Assembly (NCBI GenBank): GCA_023269295.1
Contig: JAHFTU010000015.1
Location: forward strand, 1 to 17,257
Origin: Candidatus Woesearchaeota archaeon
Lineage (GTDB): Archaea; Nanobdellota; Nanobdellia; Woesearchaeales; UBA10216
Direction of reading: 5' to 3'
DNA: 17,257 bases
Positions 6,546 to 12,673 of the stretch are shown one piece after another. The notes under the pieces were generated by a model that was not told the origin of the DNA, made no database searches, and was given only the letters and a program-made list of their open reading frames with translations. Made by a program: the position numbers and the translations under genes. Positions within the stretch are counted from its first letter, which is position 1, and every line of letters begins with the position of its first letter.

Positions 6546-6627
6546 CTAGACGACGTGGAAATGTCACCGGATAGGTGACATTCTTCGTCTCTAAGGCGAA
6601 GAAAGGTCAATCAAAAAGGCAAAAACC

Positions 6628-8544
6628 ATGAAGAACGAGAACCTTGTCAAGGGAGTCGGGAAAGAAGATTTCCTGAAGCACGTGCTCACAAACAACCCCA
6701 AAGCAGACACTGCGCTCATCATTAAGGCCTATGATTTTGCGCATGCAGCGCATGCTGGCCAGAAGAGGCTGTCTGGTGACGACTATTTTGAGCACGTCCT
6801 CAATGTTGCCCACATTCTTGCCGGGCTGCACATGGATTCTGAGACCATAGCCGCAGCTTTGCTGCATGACGTTATTGAGGACACCAGGACAACTAAGGAG
6901 CAGCTGAAAAGGGAGTTTGGCAGCGCAGTTGCCTCAATAGTTGAAGGGGTTACGAAAAAGATTGCCCTGAAGACAACCAAGGAAGACCGGGCAGAGAACA
7001 TCCGCAAGGTCCTTCTGGCAACGATAAAGGACATCAGGGTGATACTTGTCAAGCTTGCTGACAGGCTGCACAACATGCGCACATTGAAGTATCTACCGCA
7101 GGAGCAGCAACGCGAGATAGCGAAGGAAACCCTTGAGATTTACGTACCAATCGCGTACAAGCTCGGAATGTACAGGATGAAGTCGGAGCTTGAGGACCTC
7201 TGCCTCAGGTTCCTGGAACCTGGAATTTACCAGGAGCTTAAGGCAAGGATTGCAAAGAAGAAAGAGGAGAGGGAAAAGGAAGTCAAAAAAGTCGTGGCTG
7301 CCGTGAAAAAACTGCTTGACGACAGCAGCATACCAATAGCTGTTGTGGGAAGGGCCAAGAACTTCTACGGCATATACAAGAAAATGTTGGCAAAAAAAAT
7401 ACCTTTTGAAGAGGTACGGGACCTCTCTGCAATCAGGGTGATAACAACCAACACCGAGAACTGCTACAAGGCACTCAACCTCATCCACTCAAAATGGACG
7501 CCGATACTCAACAGGTTTGACGACTACATCACCAACCCAAAGCCCAACCTGTACCAGTCGCTGCACACAGAGATTCTCTTTGACAACAAGCCGGTAGAAG
7601 TCCAGCTAAGGACGCTGGCAATGCACCACATAGCCGAGGAAGGGATAGCAGCCCACTGGCGCTACAAGGGAACAGAAAGGGACAAGCAGTTTGACCGCAA
7701 GGTAGCCTGGCTCAAGCAAATACTCGAATGGAGAAGCTCAGAGTCAGCCAAGGACTTTGTAGAAAGCCTCAAGGTGGACATGTTCAGGGATGAGATTTAC
7801 GTCCTTACGCCAAAAGGCGACCCCATACACCTTCCTGAAAAAGCATCGCCAATTGACTTTGCATACGCTGTCCACACTGAAATAGGAAACAAGTGCAAGG
7901 CCGCCAAAGTCAACGGAAGCATTGTGCCGCTGGACTACGAGCTTAATCCTGGAGACGTTGTTGAGATAGTGACAGCAAAGGATGCAAAGCCCTCAAGGCA
8001 GTGGCTTGCAATCGCAAAGACGGGATTTGCCCGAGAGAAGATAAGGAAGGCGCTTGGCATAAGCGCTGAGGATATCAGCAAGAAAGGGGACGAGGTACTG
8101 ACCGCTTCTGAGATTATTAAAAAGATAGATGCGAAAGGCATAAAGGCATCGCTGCTGCAAGTGCCAAAGTGCTGCTACCTCAAATACGGCGAGCCCGCAG
8201 TCGGCTACAAGTCCAAGGACGGGCACGTCATCATACACCACCGCAACTGTGAAAACATAAGGGAGCTGCCTGAAAGCAAGCTGGTTGAGCTCAGCTGGAA
8301 GGAAGGAGAGAAGCACATCACCTCGCTGATGATTGAAATAGTTGACAGGGTGGGCATATTCGCAGACATACTCAACACCCTCACATCGCAGATGCTGAAG
8401 GTTGAGGCAGTGAACACCAAAACAACACGAAACAAGCTCCACCTCAGCTTTGAGGTCTCGGGCATCACAGGCCTGGCGCAGCAGGAAGAGCTCATCAAGA
8501 AGCTGAAAGCGGTAAAGAATGTTGTCAGCGTGAAGATTTCTTAA
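6628..8544 (+). CDS. rel: RelA/SpoT homologue, long bifunctional Rel type ((p)ppGpp synthetase/hydrolase)
   Basis: 638 residues with every domain of a bacterial long RSH. The hydrolase HD domain holds His39, RLSG (47-50), His56, the HD pair 80-81 in LLHDVIEDT, and KLADRLHNMRTL (142-153). The synthetase domain has GRAKNFYGIYKKM (241-253), RDLSAIRVI (264-272), NLYQSLHT (317-324), EVQLRT (334-339) and AAHWRYK (351-357). Then come TGS (about 388-450), the conserved-cysteine domain with CC 515-516 and C531, and a C-terminal ACT domain (about 563-638). Both catalytic motif sets look intact, so it probably makes and degrades (p)ppGpp in response to stalled ribosomes. The family's usual NGYQS is NLYQS here, a Gly-to-Leu change beside the nucleotide site. 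The ATG has only a weak AAGG 9 nt upstream. RSHs are mostly bacterial, so transfer is likely. A folded repeat array precedes it. Confidence 0.95.
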   Translation: MKNENLVKGVGKEDFLKHVLTNNPKADTALIIKAYDFAHAAHAGQKRLSGDDYFEHVLNVAHILAGLHMDSETIAAALLHDVIEDTRTTKEQLKREFGSAVASIVEGVTKKIALKTTKEDRAENIRKVLLATIKDIRVILVKLADRLHNMRTLKYLPQEQQREIAKETLEIYVPIAYKLGMYRMKSELEDLCLRFLEPGIYQELKARIAKKKEEREKEVKKVVAAVKKLLDDSSIPIAVVGRAKNFYGIYKKMLAKKIPFEEVRDLSAIRVITTNTENCYKALNLIHSKWTPILNRFDDYITNPKPNLYQSLHTEILFDNKPVEVQLRTLAMHHIAEEGIAAHWRYKGTERDKQFDRKVAWLKQILEWRSSESAKDFVESLKVDMFRDEIYVLTPKGDPIHLPEKASPIDFAYAVHTEIGNKCKAAKVNGSIVPLDYELNPGDVVEIVTAKDAKPSRQWLAIAKTGFAREKIRKALGISAEDISKKGDEVLTASEIIKKIDAKGIKASLLQVPKCCYLKYGEPAVGYKSKDGHVIIHHRNCENIRELPESKLVELSWKEGEKHITSLMIEIVDRVGIFADILNTLTSQMLKVEAVNTKTTRNKLHLSFEVSGITGLAQQEELIKKLKAVKNVVSVKIS

Positions 8545-8562
8545 GCATAAATAAAAGGAGGA

Positions 8563-8676
8563 CGCCGCGGGCGGGATTTCCAGCTCTGCCATGGCAGGGC
8601 TTTGAACCCGCAGAGGGATGGGGATCCCTACCAGTTTCTGAAACTGGCGCAAATACCAGGTTTCTGCTTCCGCGGC
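8563..8676 (-). tRNA. tRNA-Leu(CAG) with a 24-nt intron in the T-loop
   Basis: On minus: acceptor GCCGCGG (8670-8676) pairs with CCGCGGC (8564-8570), discriminator G at 8563, no encoded CCA. The D-arm has GCA/TGC and a loop with CCTGGTA. The anticodon stem CCAGT/ACTGG closes loop TTCAGAA, giving anticodon CAG (8638-8640), which reads the Leu codon CTG. A long variable arm GGGAT-CCCC-ATCCC marks class II. The T-stem is GCGGG (8607-8611)/CCCGC (8571-8575), but its loop holds 31 nt; removing 24 nt leaves TTCAAAT. The spliced length is 90 nt. Position 8 is A rather than the near-universal U. It converges with the RelA/SpoT gene, 18 bp apart. A TATA-like TTTTAAGA lies about 26 nt upstream (8702-8709). 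Confidence 0.85.
8577..8600 (-). other. Probable tRNA intron (T-loop, near position 59/60)
   Basis: The 24-nt insert folds on itself: AGC, C, CTGC-CATG-GCAG, A, GCT. It would lie within a relaxed bulge-helix-bulge substrate of archaeal tRNA endonuclease. An AAA at both junctions makes the cut ambiguous by up to three bases. Excision restores a perfect 5-bp T-stem with a 7-nt loop. Confidence 0.7.
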
Positions 8677-8889
8677 ATCCCCAATATAGCTCTATTCTTA
8701 TTCTTAAAATGCCTTTGCCAAGATTTTCCGAAATATTTCCAAGATATTTGAAATTATTTCAAGGTGAAACCAAATTTTTTCAACAAATCTCACAAATAAC
8801 AGAAATTTTTCTATATTATCGAAAATTTAAAGTGCGATCAAGACAAAATAATAGAAAAGATTAAATATAAGCGAGTGTATATTAGCTAA
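8677..8889. other. AT-rich spacer with palindromes and a TATA box
   Basis: About 210 nt of strongly AT-rich sequence without a credible gene. It holds TTGAAAT-T-ATTTCAA (8748-8762), GAAATATTTC (8730-8739), and a good archaeal TATA box TTAAATATAA (8861-8870) pointing right. Expected transcription from that box would start about where the tRNA-like fragment begins. No known origin-recognition box consensus was found. Confidence 0.4.
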
Positions 8890-8948
8890 CAGAGGATGGG
8901 GATCTCACCCGCTTTCTGAGGGCGGGTGCATTTACCAGTTCTGTTTCA
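8890..8948 (-). pseudogene. tRNA-Leu(CAG)-like fragment (D-arm to variable arm only)
   Basis: On minus this resembles the nearby tRNA-Leu from before the D-loop (CTGGTAAATGC) through the anticodon loop CTCAGAA (anticodon CAG) to the variable arm (GAGAT-CCCC-ATC, then CTCTG). Similarity stops sharply after CTCTG: there is no T-arm and no matching acceptor. The anticodon stem is different but still pairs (CACCCGC/GCGGGTG, 8906-8912 with 8922-8928). It could be a decayed copy or a short RNA kept for its fold. A rightward TATA box at 8861-8870 would instead start a plus-strand RNA here. Confidence 0.5.
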
Positions 8949-8991
8949 CTTTAGGCAAAAGCTTTAAACAGCCCCATTTTCTTAAAACCCT

Positions 8992-10959
8992 ATGCAATAC
9001 AAAGGACTCACGCTTGACAAGTTTCAGGAAGACGCGATAGCTGCCATAGAGGCAAACAAGTCAGTAATTGTTTCTGCGCCAACCGGCTCGGGAAAAACAC
9101 TCATAGCAGACTACATAATTGAAAGGGACATCAAAAAAGGGCTGCAGGTCGTCTACACAGCTCCCATAAAGGCCCTGTCGAACCAGAAGTACAAGGAATT
9201 CTCCAGGGATTACGGCGAAAGCAACATCGGGCTGCTCACAGGCGATGTTGTCAGGAACTCCAGCGCGCCAATCCTCATCATGACAACAGAGATTTACCGC
9301 AACATGGTCCTCGCTGACGACCCGGCAATGCGCGAAGTGTCATACGTGATATTTGACGAGATACACTACATCAACGACGTTGAAAGGGGGTATGTGTGGG
9401 AGGAATCAATAATATTCTCGCCGCCCCACATACGAATGCTATGCCTCTCAGCCACCATTCCTAACGCTGACGAATTCGCCAGGTGGATTGCAAAAATAAA
9501 AGGCCACGAAGTAGTGGTTGTCCAGCACACTGAACGGCCAGTGCCCCTCCATGTAAGCTTTTACGATGCTGAGCTTGGCATTACCACGCTTGCAAAAATC
9601 AGGGAGCTTGCCGAAGTCCCAGATTACCACCATTCGATGGGCAGAAACAGATCAAGGCCCCGCTACTCAAGGGCGCCATCGCACACCGACCTTGTAAGAC
9701 AAATAAAGGATAAACTGCAAATCGGACAAAGTCCGATTGCACAGTCCGCTCCCCGCGGACTTGTGCCCTGCATATTCTTCACATTCTCAAGAATGGGCTG
9801 CCAGCAAAACGCCAAGGAGCTTGCTGCCAAAAAGTGGTTTGCGCCCGATGCCAGGATTTCAACCTACATCAGGAAAAAACTTGAGAATGCTCCCTCAGGC
9901 ATCAACCAGCTAGAGTCAACCAAGCTGCTCCGCCTGATACTGCCATATGGAATCGGATTCCACCACGCAGGCCTCCTGCCAATAATGAAAGAAGTTGTTG
10001 AAGACCTCTTTGGCCAGGGGCTGCTGAAAGTGCTTTACACTACAGAAACCTTTGCAGTAGGCATCAACATGCCAGCCAAGACAGTGTGCATAGAATCGCT
10101 GCGAAAGTTTGACGGCATAACCTTCAGGCTGATGAACTCCAAAGAATATTTCCAGATGGCCGGCAGGGCAGGAAGAAGAGGGATTGACACTGAAGGGTTT
10201 GTCTTCATCATGATAGAGCGCAGGGAATTTGACTACGGCAAGACCAAAAAAGTGGTAACCTCAGACACCGAGCCGATAAAATCCCAGTTTAGGCTTTCAA
10301 TAAACACTGTACTTAACCTTGTCAAGCAGCACAACACCAAGGAGATTGATGAAATACTCGGCAAGAACTTTGACGCCTTCCAAAAGCATGGCAAGGACCT
10401 TATCCAGAAAAAGACAGAAAACCACTACATGTTTGAGAAATACTGCCAGAAGCTCACCAAGCTCGGCTACCTGAGCGACGGCCGGCTCACTGAGAAAGGC
10501 GAGTTTGCGTCGCAGATATACTCTGAAGAAATCCTCACCGGAGAGCTGTTCGCGACAGACTTCTACAAGCAGCTCAACAGCTACCAGACCCTGCTCCTTG
10601 CTGCGGCAATCTGCTACGAGTCAAGGGAGCGGACGCAGTTCCACCGCAAGTTCCCATCACAGGATGCGCACAAGCTCCAGCACCTGCTCCGGATGCACCA
10701 CTTTGCAGGCAAGGACAAGCGCTTTGAAGACATCATGGACATAACCGCACTGGTACAGCCGTGCTATGACGGCGCAAACCTGTTTGACCTAGCAAAAAAC
10801 ACCTCGCTGCAGGAAGGCGACATAATCAGGTTCCTCAGGCAAATCCTTGACAGGATAAGGCAGATAAAAACCGCAACCAAGGACCACCACCTCACATCAA
10901 CGCTCCACGACTGCCGGCAGAGAATAGTCAACTGCCTGAAAGACGTGGATGTGGTGTAA
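8992..10959 (+). CDS. Ski2/Mtr4-like DExH RNA helicase
   Basis: 655-residue superfamily 2 helicase. Motif I APTGSGKT (29-36), Ia TAPIKALSNQK (56-66), MTTEIYRNM (97-105), motif II DEIH within FDEIHYINDVERGYVWEE (121-138), motif III SAT (153-155), a FHHAGLLPIMKEVVEDLF block, TTETFAVGINMPAKTV, and motif VI QMAGRAGRRG (388-397). These blocks match Mtr4/Ski2, which feed RNA to the exosome, better than the DNA helicase Hel308. The C-terminal 200 residues are helical, like a DSHCT region. It is shorter than eukaryotic Mtr4 and lacks the arch. TTTAAA (8963-8968) lies 23 nt before the ATG, so the mRNA is probably leaderless. Residues 243-258 are encoded by a multi-hairpin repeat in the linker before the second RecA domain. 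Confidence 0.92.
   Translation: MQYKGLTLDKFQEDAIAAIEANKSVIVSAPTGSGKTLIADYIIERDIKKGLQVVYTAPIKALSNQKYKEFSRDYGESNIGLLTGDVVRNSSAPILIMTTEIYRNMVLADDPAMREVSYVIFDEIHYINDVERGYVWEESIIFSPPHIRMLCLSATIPNADEFARWIAKIKGHEVVVVQHTERPVPLHVSFYDAELGITTLAKIRELAEVPDYHHSMGRNRSRPRYSRAPSHTDLVRQIKDKLQIGQSPIAQSAPRGLVPCIFFTFSRMGCQQNAKELAAKKWFAPDARISTYIRKKLENAPSGINQLESTKLLRLILPYGIGFHHAGLLPIMKEVVEDLFGQGLLKVLYTTETFAVGINMPAKTVCIESLRKFDGITFRLMNSKEYFQMAGRAGRRGIDTEGFVFIMIERREFDYGKTKKVVTSDTEPIKSQFRLSINTVLNLVKQHNTKEIDEILGKNFDAFQKHGKDLIQKKTENHYMFEKYCQKLTKLGYLSDGRLTEKGEFASQIYSEEILTGELFATDFYKQLNSYQTLLLAAAICYESRERTQFHRKFPSQDAHKLQHLLRMHHFAGKDKRFEDIMDITALVQPCYDGANLFDLAKNTSLQEGDIIRFLRQILDRIRQIKTATKDHHLTSTLHDCRQRIVNCLKDVDVV
9717..9766. 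repeat. Three-way-junction hairpin module, copy 3, inside the helicase gene
   Basis: GCAA (9717-9720) pairs with TTGT (9761-9764, one G-T wobble) around hairpin ATCGGAC-AAA-GTCCGAT (9721-9737), linker TGCACA (9738-9743), and hairpin GTCCGC-TCCCC-GCGGAC (9744-9760). The plan is the same as in the two modules upstream of the RelA/SpoT gene. It is read in frame as QIGQSPIAQSAPRGLV, in the variable linker between the RecA domains, so it is tolerated. Confidence 0.75.
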
Positions 10960-10963
10960 TGCT

Positions 10964-11338
10964 TCACCTGACAAATTCAACGCCGTGCATGCCTTCAAAT
11001 GCCCCATCGCCTGTGAGAAACGGAATCCCAAGCTGCTGCGCCTGAATATAGCTGACACAATCGGTGGTCGACACCTCCTTTTTCCTATTTGAAAATCTAA
11101 ACTTCATTGCCTTCATAATTTCCTCCGGCAAAATAGCCGATATGCTTTCCATTACCGAGCGCGATTTTTGTTCAGCTTCTACTGGATAATCACGATACCT
11201 CTTGATTCCGGCATAGCAGAACTCAGCAAAGATAAACTCATTTATTATCATCTTTGCATTAGCGTACTTCAAGTAAGCAGGATTTCCCTCTATGAGCTCA
11301 ATAAGCGCATAGGTGTCAAAAACAAAAGTGTCAGTCAT
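10964..11338 (-). CDS. vapC: PIN-domain ribonuclease toxin (VapC type)
   Basis: 124-residue PIN domain. Expected acidic metal ligands are visible: Asp8 in FVFDTYALIE, Glu34 in INEFIFAEF, Asp93 in STTDCVSYIQAQQLG and Asp111 in LTGDGAFEG. VapC toxins are magnesium-dependent RNases that cleave tRNA or rRNA and are held inactive by the partner VapB. The ATG at 11338 lies inside the antitoxin gene's end (8-nt overlap), so translation is coupled and antitoxin is made first. The gene converges with the helicase, with 4 bp between stops. The exact RNA target cannot be read from sequence. Confidence 0.9.
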   Translation of the reverse strand: MTDTFVFDTYALIELIEGNPAYLKYANAKMIINEFIFAEFCYAGIKRYRDYPVEAEQKSRSVMESISAILPEEIMKAMKFRFSNRKKEVSTTDCVSYIQAQQLGIPFLTGDGAFEGMHGVEFVR

Positions 11339-11567
11339 TGTATAGCTCCCTGTCTATTTCCTTCATAAATTCAGCGATAGGTCGCTTATCTTTAGTTTTT
11401 CCTTTCATCGAGCCAAACAGCTCTTTAAGTACGCTTTTCTTCCTGGCGCTTACCAGCAACTCCACGTCAGAGCCATCCTTTATGCCAACCTTCTCCACAA
11501 CGTCCTTCGGCAAAATAACACCGAGTGAATTCCCCCACTTCCTCGCCTTGGCAACAACGCTTTCCAT
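11331..11567 (-). CDS. vapB: AbrB/MazE-type antitoxin (VapB)
   Basis: 78 residues. An N-terminal swapped-hairpin AbrB DNA-binding domain (about 3-45) carries the typical KWGNSLGVILPKDVVEKVGI stretch and a DGSDVELLV turn. A charged C-terminal tail (AEFMKEIDRELYND) probably wraps the PIN toxin. ATG 11567 is chosen because the AbrB domain starts there and the operator-promoter lies immediately upstream; a further-upstream in-frame start at 11633 would read through that operator. It overlaps the toxin gene by 8 nt. It probably represses its own promoter by binding the palindrome at 11571-11588. Confidence 0.88.
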   Translation of the reverse strand: MESVVAKARKWGNSLGVILPKDVVEKVGIKDGSDVELLVSARKKSVLKELFGSMKGKTKDKRPIAEFMKEIDRELYND

Positions 11568-11570
11568 ATC

Positions 11571-11600
11571 AGTTATACTCGTATAACTAATATTAATATT
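11571..11600 (-). promoter_or_regulatory. Operator and AT-rich promoter of the AbrB-PIN module
   Basis: A perfect inverted repeat AGTTATAC-TC-GTATAACT (11571-11588) starts 4 nt upstream of the antitoxin ATG and abuts a TATA-like AATATTAATATT (11589-11600). A dimeric AbrB antitoxin bound here would block initiation. Related AT-rich sequence with TAACTAATA recurs at 11640-11661. Confidence 0.7.
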
Positions 11601-11633
11601 TTGCGGTTTTGAATGCTCAACAGCAGAGGTCAT

Positions 11634-11804
11634 GGCAGTAATATTAATTTGATAACTAATAAGCCTAAGCCCTGATTTTGTGAAAAGTTTACGGAACTTG
11701 CTGAAATTACCCTTCCACTAGGAAGGAACAAGCTGCTCGGTCTTATCAACTATGTCGCGAGAAGCCGTATCCCGAAAAGGTAACAGTATCCAAAAGCAGA
11801 AAGG
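11634..11804. other. Gap holding a possible coding remnant
   Basis: Between the divergent toxin-antitoxin modules. Plus frame 11676-11783 reads FCEKFTELAEITLPLGRNKL and continues to end VARSRIPKR-stop. It looks protein-like but has no start codon and an in-frame TGA at 11673-11675. It may be the C-terminus of a lost gene or chance. A small hairpin CCTTCC-ACTA-GGAAGG (11711-11726) lies inside it. Confidence 0.25.
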
Positions 11805-11831
11805 TTTAAATAGTATTACCCGGGTAATACT
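11805..11831 (+). promoter_or_regulatory. TATA box and 20-bp perfect palindromic operator
   Basis: AAAGG then TTTAAATA (11805-11812) forms a BRE/TATA core. Starting at its last base is the perfect palindrome AGTATTACCCGGGTAATACT (11812-11831), then a Shine-Dalgarno GAGGTGA (11836-11842) and the ATG at 11848. This is the expected layout for RHH antitoxin autorepression. Confidence 0.85.
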
Positions 11832-11847
11832 TTATGAGGTGAACCAT

Positions 11848-12036
11848 ATGGAAACTGTCCCAGCAAAGGTGACGAAAAGGCTTGTTGATGAGATGGACGA
11901 GCTGATTGATGAGGGATGGTACGCGAATAAATCAGAGCTTATAAGGAACGCCATCCGTGACCTCATAAACAGGACTAAGGCTGAGCGCTTGGAAGCAGCC
12001 ATCAAGGAAGATGTAGAGTGGGGTTTGAGTGACTAA
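11848..12036 (+). CDS. Ribbon-helix-helix antitoxin (CopG/Arc type)
   Basis: 62 residues. The short N-terminal strand METVPAKVTKRLVDEMDELI leads into two helices with the NKSELIRNAIRDLI pattern of dimeric RHH repressors. The acidic tail (KEDVEWGLSD) probably binds the toxin. ATG 11848 is fixed by GAGGTGA five nt upstream; a longer open frame from 11752 would cross the TATA box and operator and is rejected. Its last 8 nt overlap the PIN-like toxin gene. It probably binds the 20-bp palindrome just upstream to repress the pair. Confidence 0.9.
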   Translation: METVPAKVTKRLVDEMDELIDEGWYANKSELIRNAIRDLINRTKAERLEAAIKEDVEWGLSD

Positions 12037-12526
12037 GCTCCCGGCAGTTTCTGACTCAGGGCCAATCATGCACCTTTCGGAAATAGGTGCCCTCAGAATC
12101 CTAGGAATATTTAACATCGTTATTCCGGAAGAAGTCCTTAGCGAAACGGCAAACATTCACACAAATGCCAAGGTTCTCATGCTGGACCAGAAGCACAAGG
12201 ACCTTGCAAGGCTCCTGACACTGACAGACAGCATACAGCTTGGTGAAGCAGAAGCTATTTCACTTGCACTCCAGCAGGGAGTAAGGCTGTTTTTTACTGA
12301 CGACCTTGATGCCAGAAGCGTGGCCGGGAAGTACGGCCTGAAAGCGCACGGAACAGTTGGAATCCTTGTAAAGGCATTCAGGAAAGGCATCCTGTCCGAG
12401 AGCGAAGTTGTAAGCTTCCTCAGGCTTTTGCGTTCCAAATCAAGCCTATTCATTACAAACGACCTTGTCGAATGGAGCATCAGGAAAATCAAGCAGCACA
12501 GCTCCAGCAAAAAGCGCAGAAAGTAG
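12029..12526 (+). CDS. DUF3368-type PIN-like toxin
   Basis: 165 residues starting with GTG (12029), overlapping the antitoxin by 8 nt. It has the DUF3368 pattern: SDSGPIMHLSEIG with Asp9, IPEEVLSE (32-39), GEAEAISLALQQG (72-84), FFTDDLDARSVAGKYG (88-103), then GTVGILVKAFRKG. The spaced acidic residues form a PIN-type active site, so it is probably an RNase toxin. The C-terminus is a basic tail, KIKQHSSSKKRRK. The pairing with an RHH antitoxin supports the assignment. Target RNA unknown. Confidence 0.85.
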   Translation: MTKLPAVSDSGPIMHLSEIGALRILGIFNIVIPEEVLSETANIHTNAKVLMLDQKHKDLARLLTLTDSIQLGEAEAISLALQQGVRLFFTDDLDARSVAGKYGLKAHGTVGILVKAFRKGILSESEVVSFLRLLRSKSSLFITNDLVEWSIRKIKQHSSSKKRRK

Positions 12527-12611
12527 CCAGATACACCAGCCGCCAGCGCCAAAGAAGCACGGAAGAGGAGGGGGAGGGGTGGGGAGGCAGGCTGGACCTA
12601 TTAAAGAAAGG
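12527..12611 (+). other. G-rich tract between toxin-antitoxin modules
   Basis: Holds a run of closely spaced G tracts (GGAGGGGGAGGGGTGGGGAGG, about 12567-12587) that could form a G-quadruplex in DNA or RNA, about 25 nt before the next TATA box. A similar tract follows the second DUF3368 gene. No gene seen. Confidence 0.35.
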
Positions 12612-12660
12612 TTTATATATATCCTATGCAATCTTATTATATGAATTAATATAATAGATT
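12612..12660 (+). promoter_or_regulatory. Promoter and inverted-repeat operator of the wHTH-nucleotidyltransferase pair
   Basis: TATA box TTTATATA (12612-12619) is followed by TATTATAT-GAATTA-ATATAATA (12635-12656), extended by AATC/GATT with one bulged T (12630-12660). The repeat spans the expected transcription start and lies 13 nt before the ATG at 12674. This is consistent with autoregulation by the first gene product. Confidence 0.65.
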
Positions 12661-12673
12661 TTGAGATGGTAAA

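Larger units (their letters stand above)
6400..6609. repeat. Nested cruciform array bounded by 8-bp inverted repeats
   Basis: TGACCTTT (6400-6407) and AAAGGTCA (6602-6609) are perfect inverted repeats bounding the segment. Inside, CCAAGTCG (6418-6425) pairs with CGACGTGG (6551-6558, one mismatch) around two three-way-junction modules, annotated separately. To the right are a 9-bp hairpin AATGTCACC/GGTGACATT (6559-6581) and CTTCG/CGAAG (6583-6601). Nearly every base can pair. It ends 18 nt before the RelA/SpoT homologue, so it may be that gene's folded leader, a small mobile repeat, or both. Confidence 0.7.

Noticed and set aside
6362..6610. 82-residue frame on minus across the cruciform array
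   Set aside because: Its content is just the translated hairpin repeats.
8677..8889. Replication origin
   Set aside because: AT-rich with palindromes, but no recognisable origin-recognition boxes and no Cdc6/Orc1 gene nearby.
10505..10744. 79-residue plus frame inside the helicase
   Set aside because: Out-of-frame shadow with Ser/Thr/Arg-rich low-complexity product.
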